Shown here one piece after another: positions 1-7,100 of a stretch of 10,924 nucleotides of DNA. Origin of the DNA: Stramenopiles sp. TOSAG23-3 (Eukaryota > Sar). Where the stretch lies: assembly GCA_900128585.1 (NCBI GenBank), contig LT642726.1, positions 844 through 11,767 of the forward strand, given 5' to 3'. A program made the position numbers and the translations under genes. A model generated the notes under the pieces. That model worked only from the letters and a program-made list of their open reading frames with translations. It was not told the DNA's origin and did no database searches. Numbering within the stretch: the stretch's first letter is position 1; the number at the start of each line of letters is the position of its first letter.

Positions 1-3000
1 GCATCTAAAATAAAACTTCCATGGCTTGCCCACTGTTGCCGAATCATTATCTGCTCCCCCCATTGTTGTGTCTCATCAACATTGGCACCCCCTTCATTAA
101 CAACACGAACACTAAGGCATGCTAACCCTTCTTTTTTCTCCTCTACCATTGCATCCAACTGGACCTGCTGCACCAACCGATGCATTGCAAACACCTTCTT
201 CCTGCTCTCATCCCATTCGATCAGGGAATACGTTGAAAGTTCACTCAGAAGTGCCCCTGTATCTTTTCCCTCAAATTCATTCACAATATCAAAAATTCCT
301 CCTTTATCTAATATTTTTGACGCCATTTCAACAATCTCTACCGGTTTGTTGTCGGGTGCAAAACACGACGCAAGCTGAAGCAGCAGCTTTGCACCGGGAG
401 ACAATATGTCCAAATTCATGCACCACGTTGTTTTGACTGTTTTTGTTTCTTCTGCAAAATTAAACGATCGAAGCTCATTTGTTGCCTGCATAAATCGGCG
501 GTGCTCTACTACTGTCATAAATGATTTGACATCCTCCCCTTCTACTTCCAACAGGTCTCTGACAGATTCAACGCCCAAATCATTTAAACCTCCAATATGT
601 TTCTGTAGCCTTTGCTTTTCTAACCATTTCAAAACTCTCCCTTTATCCTGCGATTTACGCTTCTCTGTGTCATCAAATAGTTCTGTGCGTTTTTGTAGAT
701 ACGCTTTTTTGTACGCTGCCCATGACAGTCGCCTCTCCCGCACACAAGACCCCGCCTGACGAAGTGCCAATGGGAGCCCGGCCAACCCTTCCGGTCCTGC
801 GAGCCACATTAGGGCGTTGGCGTGTTCCCCCGCCGGTTTCTCTGCGTGCCCTGCGACGCGCAACAGAAGGCTTTCTGCTTCATTTTGTCGCAGCGTTTTC
901 ACGCTTATAATGTCCTTCTTCAAATCAAACCCAAGCGTTGCAAATTCATCTGAATCTTGCTTTGCTCGCGTTGTCAACAAAACGTGCCCAAGGGCATGCT
1001 TGTCCGGAACATGAGACGTCAGCAAGCCAAGGTCGTCTGCATTGTCGTAAATGACCAACCAATTTCGATGATCTTGGAACCATTTGAGAACACGCCCAAT
1101 GACTTCATCGATATGCGCATCTTTACCAAGCCCCCCCATCTTCAAATGAACGCGTGCAATGCCCCGAAAACTGGCATGAACAGAATCTGCAGTGTCAGCT
1201 GATACCCAGAATATACCCCCTGGGTATTCTTCGCGGTACATGCGTGCGTACTGCTTTACAATCGCAGTCTTACCAATTCCCCCAAGGCCTCGCACAGCAT
1301 TCATGTCCTGGCATATTGCCTTGCTTGCACTTTCCGCTTCGACCCACATGCGATCGTGCAACGATTGTAGGAACTCTTTGTTTCCAGTGAAGAAAGGGTC
1401 GTCCGATTGGATTTCCCTGGGCCAAGGCGGGGGCTTGGCCCTCGAACAAAACGGCTTTCCTATCACTAGCGATAGTGTATTGTTCAATCCATTCCTCTCT
1501 CTGAAATCGGCAGGGTCTCCAAATGTATAACAAGGGACTTCGCGCCGTTGCTTCTTATTGCCAATTATCACAGTCGGGATTGTGCGTTTCGGCGAAGTTA
1601 TCATTCCTAACGACTTTGTAAAAGCATCCTCAGGAGGATTTCCTTCAACGTAGTAACGGTAAAAATGTTCCCCAAATATCCGAGCGGCAGAGACTTCCAC
1701 TTCTGTTTCCCAGGCAGATGCAAACTTGACGCCATGGTCTTCTGTTACCCTTTCCGCAAAGGTGCGTGAGTTGCATAAGTTGAAGGTAACTACTTGGGGT
1801 TTTATTCGGACAAGTACCTGTTCTAGGAAAGCTTCAGTGTCCTGGAATACAATCGTTCCACCTTTGGTGGCAAACACAATGCCTTTTCCGAATTCCCTCG
1901 GGTAGCCATGCCCAATGACGTGTAAGCAATCGATATTTTCCAGTCGATCCATTTCTATTAACACCTCTTCCGACATGTGGAATTCGTGTACTGTATGATC
2001 ACCGGCGTCTGCATATTCACGGATTCGTTTTATCTCTTTCTCGGCGGAAATTCGAAATGGGGAAGATTCTCCCTCCTGGGATGGTATATAGGTGAGAACG
2101 ACAATGGCTCGTTTAGTGTTTGTTCGATCGCCTGTTTCCTCCGTTTCCTGCAAATTTTGGCTTTGTAAAGCGCTGATTAGCTTGTCTAGCCCGTCGTACA
2201 CCATGTCGTTTTCCGTGGAAATAATCTTGTCCTTTAGCGTGGACCCAAACCCGAAATTGACGAAGCAGCGTACGGTTCGAAAGCTCGAAGCATACGTCAA
2301 GAGGCGCTCATGGTCAATGTCTTCTTGTGCCACGGATATGGGTGACAAATCAAACTCTTCCGAACTGGCACTTTGTGGAGTAGAATTCCCTGGACTAACC
2401 CCTTCGTTGAAAAGAGACGCAACTAATTCGTTTGTTTCGCAGTTTTTCTCCTCGTACATCTGAGTGTTCACCATATTAATTATATTAGTAAGAAGGTCGT
2501 GCTTTTCAAAGTGACCGCTCTTCTGCGCAAATACCAAAGTCCTCAAAGCTTTCTTTACGTCTGTTACACTCGGGTTGGTTTCACTGTGCTTTTTAACCAC
2601 AACTATTTTCTCTACCTCCTGCCCCTGACATTGAAATTGCTTTACCCGGTTCCATAATGTTTTCCCATCCTCGTATTTACAATGACAGTACAAAAAGTAA
2701 GTTCCTAAAGTTCCCCATTGAATACGTTTTGGTGTTTCTACCGGTATTCGCTTTCTCACAACCCTTCCTTTTTCCCCCGGCAACTTCTGATAGTTGTCCT
2801 GTTTTGCATTCTCGTCATAAAAGCATAGTAATTGATAAGTGAATTTCTGTTCTCTAAATAGGCCTTTTGCAAAACTAGTTCCGCTTACACGAACAGTCCA
2901 TTGTTTTCGGTCGTTTAAAAACTCTAGATGGGCTGGCTTTCCTAGTTCTTCTCCTATTAATGTTGGCTTTTCATTGCTTGCCCCTGCGAAGTCAACGTTT

Positions 3001-3047
3001 AGCCCTTCGTTCCGCTCCACTTTCCGCTTTTTCGATACACTTGACAT
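1..3047 (-). CDS. CHAT protease-NB-ARC STAND ATPase (NLR-like), 3' end outside window
   Basis: Open for 1015 codons from an ATG at 3047 to the left edge, with no stop. The ATG is followed by a classic basic nuclear localisation signal (KKRKV, residues 6-10). Residues about 15-300 match nothing I recognise. Residues about 312-480 look like a CHAT caspase-like peptidase: a beta strand (314-320), HVIGHG with the likely catalytic His380, then NLCNS with the likely catalytic Cys425, followed by the FYRYYVEGNPPEDAF helix usual in CHAT. The NB-ARC ATPase follows: Walker A GLGGIGKT (587-594), kinase-2 WLVIYDNADD (663-672), the LLTTR sensor (690-694) and GLPLAL (757-762). A winged-helix-like region follows, with MHRLVQ in the MHD position. 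Related proteins usually end in TPR repeats, which would lie outside the window. By family knowledge this is a nucleotide-switched oligomerising sensor whose protease is released on activation. It is divergent to the secreted-protein gene at 4130. The domain calls are strong; the ligand and substrate are unknown. Confidence 0.9.
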   Translation of the reverse strand, partial: MSSVSKKRKVERNEGLNVDFAGASNEKPTLIGEELGKPAHLEFLNDRKQWTVRVSGTSFAKGLFREQKFTYQLLCFYDENAKQDNYQKLPGEKGRVVRKRIPVETPKRIQWGTLGTYFLYCHCKYEDGKTLWNRVKQFQCQGQEVEKIVVVKKHSETNPSVTDVKKALRTLVFAQKSGHFEKHDLLTNIINMVNTQMYEEKNCETNELVASLFNEGVSPGNSTPQSASSEEFDLSPISVAQEDIDHERLLTYASSFRTVRCFVNFGFGSTLKDKIISTENDMVYDGLDKLISALQSQNLQETEETGDRTNTKRAIVVLTYIPSQEGESSPFRISAEKEIKRIREYADAGDHTVHEFHMSEEVLIEMDRLENIDCLHVIGHGYPREFGKGIVFATKGGTIVFQDTEAFLEQVLVRIKPQVVTFNLCNSRTFAERVTEDHGVKFASAWETEVEVSAARIFGEHFYRYYVEGNPPEDAFTKSLGMITSPKRTIPTVIIGNKKQRREVPCYTFGDPADFRERNGLNNTLSLVIGKPFCSRAKPPPWPREIQSDDPFFTGNKEFLQSLHDRMWVEAESASKAICQDMNAVRGLGGIGKTAIVKQYARMYREEYPGGIFWVSADTADSVHASFRGIARVHLKMGGLGKDAHIDEVIGRVLKWFQDHRNWLVIYDNADDLGLLTSHVPDKHALGHVLLTTRAKQDSDEFATLGFDLKKDIISVKTLRQNEAESLLLRVAGHAEKPAGEHANALMWLAGPEGLAGLPLALRQAGSCVRERRLSWAAYKKAYLQKRTELFDDTEKRKSQDKGRVLKWLEKQRLQKHIGGLNDLGVESVRDLLEVEGEDVKSFMTVVEHRRFMQATNELRSFNFAEETKTVKTTWCMNLDILSPGAKLLLQLASCFAPDNKPVEIVEMASKILDKGGIFDIVNEFEGKDTGALLSELSTYSLIEWDESRKKVFAMHRLVQQVQLDAMVEEKKEGLACLSVRVVNEGGANVDETQQWGEQIMIRQQWASHGSFILD

Positions 3048-3204
3048 TGTGCCTATTTACAGCAGCAGTCCATAAAAGTATAAACGAAAAGCAATGATTG
3101 AAAAACGATTTGAATCCTCATACGTTGATAGTACATGTTATTTCAAACTGCGCCCGGAATGTTTTGTTCTTCACTCTTCAGTTTTCTTCGCCACACTTAA
3201 TTCT

Positions 3205-3325
3205 TTTTTAATATAATAATAATAATATAATAATAATTTTATTATATTTTTTGTAATATATAATATATTATTAATTCTTCTTCATTTTTTTTTTTTCTTC
3301 TTCTTGTTCTTCTTTCTTCTTATTG
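3205..3325. repeat. Low-complexity AAT/TA tract followed by TTC-rich polypyrimidine tract
   Basis: An AAT/TA-rich microsatellite (about 3208-3275) is followed by a pyrimidine-only TTC-rich run containing 12 consecutive T (3285-3296). On the minus strand this is a GAA-rich purine tract 160-280 bases upstream of the CHAT/NB-ARC start codon. Such tracts are typical of eukaryotic promoter spacers and are prone to slippage. Confidence 0.75.
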
Positions 3326-3959
3326 TATACTGTATAGCTATATATTGATAGCTTCTTTCTCAAAGTATGTGCGTGAAGCGTGAAGTAACAATTTTGTATG
3401 ATATTCCCTGTTCATACAAACCCTATTTCTACCATAATTATAATAATTTAATATCCTTTTGAGAATACTCCAATTTACATATACACAGCATTCGTACGGT
3501 AGGGGTGCTGTGTACCTAATATGAACTTCATTTTTTAGTCTATTATGTCCCTTAACCATTAGGTCTATTTCCTTTTTGAATATATATACTTTCCTTATTA
3601 ATTAAGGTTTAAGAAGAAGAATACAATCGCTCACTTCCGTATTGACTTCAATGCTATCGCCATATATATAATCATGACATTAACTTTTACGATTTACAGG
3701 CTTATAGCACGGACTCAACCTGTCAACCCATCCATCCCATAATTATACTAATGGTATCTACCTGTTAAATCATCAGGCGACGACCCTAAAAAAGTTTTTT
3801 TTTACAATTTCCTTTCACATGTCAACTTTTTACAGGGGCATATCATCTATTGATGTTATGGAAACATTTTTTTTAAAAAAAGACATCGCACAGCGCACAG
3901 CATTCCTAAATGTCAGCTGCTCTTTTGGGGTGGTCAACAAAACAACAAAAACAAAAGAA

Positions 3960-4032
3960 GATGATATGATGATGATGATATACCAAGGTCGGTAGAAGAA
4001 AAAAATAAAGGGGGGGGGGAACCTTTTTTTTT
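3960..4032. repeat. ATG/GAT microsatellite, A-run, 10-base G-run and T-run
   Basis: A short GAT repeat (3960-3981) is followed by an A-rich stretch, ten consecutive G (4010-4019) and a T-run (4024-4032). It lies 100-170 bases before the start codon of the secreted-protein gene. A single G-run of this length may be unstable and is a common sequencing error site. Confidence 0.7.
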
Positions 4033-4129
4033 ATTTAAATAAATATTTTAAATTAAAGATAGATAAAAAAGATAAAAGGTAACTAAAACTTAACACACAT
4101 TAATATACACAACTTTGAAGAGCCCAACA

Positions 4130-7100
4130 ATGATATCGCTACTCGTATACGTCTTATCAGCACTCCTGCTTACATCGGCGCCTGCACTCGCTGCAGCCAG
4201 CGCCGCCACGGCTTTCGGCCATTCCATTAGCATTGGTGGAATTAAAAAAACATCATTTGCCACCTACGAAACCCCGCCGCTCGACCCCCCCCAGGTAGCT
4301 TGTGACAATCCTGGGGCCTGCTCCGAGTATTGTTACCGCCGCACGCACAAGAGTGAAGGGCGATGCCAAGATGGAAGTTGCTTTTGCAACATACAAATAC
4401 AGACCCCCGAGCCGAACAGCACCGGGTTGCCACCATTAACGCCAACCATTCTTGACAAGGCCCAGTGGACTTTGGAAAACAACGTTGATGCGAAAGTATC
4501 GAGCGTGCAAGACACGACAATAAAAAACATCTTGAAGACAAATCCAGTCGAAAATTTAGCTGAGAGCGCCGAAGTCACCCACTTCTTCTACACTACCGAA
4601 GAAGTCCCCGAAAAGACAAAAGAGTTATGTGATAACTTGGAAGGGAAAATTGACGGAAAGAAGTGCCCTGATGTTATGCGAACGACTTTGCAGATGGCTG
4701 ACTTCTCCACTGATAACAAAGGAACTAAGTACGCTTTAGTTCAATCACTAGGTGGCAGCTCAGATGCCACAATTGCACCATCGTCGCACGTTACCTTGAC
4801 TGCGATTTGTCCACCTGTCGGTGCGTGCACCGCGACGTTGACGACCATGCAGACCAGCTTGAAACTGGAACCGAGTCATCATATCATCAAAAAATGCCTT
4901 AGCTGGTTGTGGGGTCTGATCACGGACTGCCATTCAATAACAGAAACATTGCCTGCATATCTATCCTTATCGGATGTCCTCCTCTTAATGAATTACCTCG
5001 CAGCTGCCGTGGCTAATATTCTTGGAAAGAATTTATCCCCGATGAGTCAGGAAAGAGAACTTTTGACTCAGCAGCTTGCATCGGATGAGGATAGGTTTGA
5101 GACTAAAAGCCTCATGACACATGAAACCTTCGCCCTAAAGGGCGGAAATGTAATGGTAAATGTTAATGCGAAAATCATGGCCACCTCTGGGAAACCGGGA
5201 AAGAGTTCTGAGGACTGTGTGTTGGAATCGTTTGAACGGAAGGCGAACGCTTTTGGAGTCCCGTCACCGGTAGGCAACAGGTCGTTGCTTTCTGCGTTCT
5301 GTATGACGGATTCCTTCCCAAGCGGAAATGTCACGGATACCTCTGCCCCCCACAAGTGTGGTAGGGGAAGTCCAGGAAAGTTCCCACCAAACGCATTTTC
5401 AACCTATAAGGTCTCGGTTTGGACAGCTAATTGGGACACACACAAAAATAGCTCAAGAATCTGCGCAATGTCTGTGGAGTATACTCCTTTATTTCCCTTC
5501 AGCACTTCTTCTTTTGGGGAGCCATATCTCTTATCGAAATGCAATATGCTATTTGGTCCAGAACCTGCCACAGCAGGATTGCAACCACCCGTTTCCGACA
5601 TCACGGTTTCGACAAAAAAACAATACTATGTACGCGGGAAAAATATGGTTAGAGCCCCAGCCATTACCGAATGCTCGGTATGTAAAGAGGTTGTTGGATA
5701 TGGGTACAGCAAAATTGCAAAAAAAGGGTGCGGTTTTGTGACTGATGCTGAAGGTGCGGCAATGTGCGAGGCAGTTGGGTTAGGACCGGAGGATCCTCTT
5801 GCCGATATATGCGTCGCTTGTGTGGTCACAGGATGCCCAATAATCCTGAAGTACGCCGAAAAAGGGATAAAGTCGCCCACAGAAATCTGCCAAGACCTTG
5901 GCAAATGTGACAGCAACAGAAAGGCAGAGGCATCAAACGAATTCGCCTCTTCATCGAAGGATCGTTTGTCGTTGTACATGCGACCAAAAGAACATTCCTT
6001 TACGCCTCGCGCCCGATCACGCGCTCCGCAGTCTCTTGAAGAAAAGATTGTGAATGATGCTAATGACGTAGAAAACACGATTCGAGATGAGGTCAGTAAC
6101 TTTCCTTTGCCAGAAAAACAAAGCGAGCAAGATGTTGATAAAGTTCTTTCGAACATAGAAGTATCCACTGAACTGAAGCCGCTGTTTTCTGGGGATGGAG
6201 AAGAATTCGAAAAATATATCAAACAATTCCCGAACGACTTGAAGCGCCAAATAAAGCTTGCAGAATCGTCGAGCAACTCTAGTGCAGGAGGCTTTGTCGG
6301 GTTTCAATCGAAGGACCAGGATGACATGGAACTTTTTCTCACCGCTGGCGCGGTTCAAAACAACAACGGAGTCTTTCAGTTAATGTATGTTGCTGCAAAT
6401 GCTACAGGAACAAAGGTTCCGAAGACAGAAACAGGAGCGCAAACACAAAAGAAGGCCAAATTTTGCAAAAAGTATTGCACCAAGCCGTTGCCGTTGCGTT
6501 GGCCACGTATTCCAATAAAATTTGTTTGCAAAAAATCCTGCTGGAATAAAGTGCCACGCGGTTTCACCCCTGCCGAAACGAAATCCGCGGGAGACGCTCT
6601 GCAATACGATGCTGTCACATCATTGCGAAGTATTATTAAAGTCCCAAAGAAGCTGGAAACCAAAATAAAAAAAGGCCTGTTAACAACCATGGAGTACTTG
6701 CCCGCATCGGACGAAGGGTTGCTCGACGATTCGGACGGCAGCAAGCCTGATCTCAAAAAAGAATTTCCTCCAAAGATGGTAAAAGACTTTTTTCAAAAGA
6801 TGGTGATTAAATTGAACCAAGACATTCATAAGGAAAAGAATACCACGATTGAGCGCCAACTAAACGCACCGGGCGCGATTGCGAAACTTGACCAAACTAT
6901 GACTGGCGTGAATTACCCAAACATACAACCAGCGGGCACTGACATCGCCATTGAGATGTTGGAAAATATAATTGAGATTGGTGATAATCATACGCGTGCT
7001 GAGTTTCGGAAAGTATTGGAAGAAGCAAAAGACCCGTCGAAACCATTGGTCGCCTTGACCGCGTTGAGTACGAACAAACACGGACGCGCGACGTGCACTG

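Larger units (their letters stand above)
3048..4129. promoter_or_regulatory. Divergent AT-rich intergenic region
   Basis: About 1.08 kb separates the two divergent start codons and must hold the promoters and 5' leaders of both genes. It is strongly AT-rich with many homopolymer and short-repeat tracts. The stretch just before the 4130 gene (4033-4060) is almost pure A/T and could act as a TATA-type or nucleosome-free element about 70-95 bases before the ATG. No tRNA, conserved RNA fold or convincing small gene is visible. A 73-codon minus-strand frame at 3338-3559 has a composition typical of chance. No specific factor site can be named. Confidence 0.5.

Noticed and set aside
1270-1533. 87-codon minus-strand frame within the NB-ARC region
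   Set aside because: It is out of frame with the main gene, which runs straight through here and contains the Walker A motif.
82-2463. Several plus-strand frames of 60-120 codons opposite the CHAT/NB-ARC gene
   Set aside because: They are antisense shadows: the minus strand is one continuous frame with ordered CHAT and NB-ARC motifs.
3338-3559. 73-codon minus-strand frame in the divergent intergenic region
   Set aside because: No recognisable domain, AT-driven composition, and isolated in a low-complexity spacer; likely chance.
3693-3720. Loose match between 3693-3717 and 8537-8564 flanking the secreted-protein gene
   Set aside because: Needs gaps and mismatches to align, in AT-rich sequence, and the order relative to the better 15-base match is reversed; probably chance.
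4115-4129. Upstream in-frame TTG as start of the secreted protein
   Set aside because: The ATG at 4130 has good eukaryotic context and gives a clean signal peptide from residue 1.
6008-6022. RARSR as a furin cleavage site
   Set aside because: It does not fit the strict R-x-x-R or R-x-K/R-R rule at any bond, so it is noted only as a basic stretch.
5626-6276. 216-codon minus-strand frame opposite the secreted-protein gene
   Set aside because: It overlaps the saposin-like domain and linker of the plus-strand gene; composition and lack of motifs mark it as antisense.
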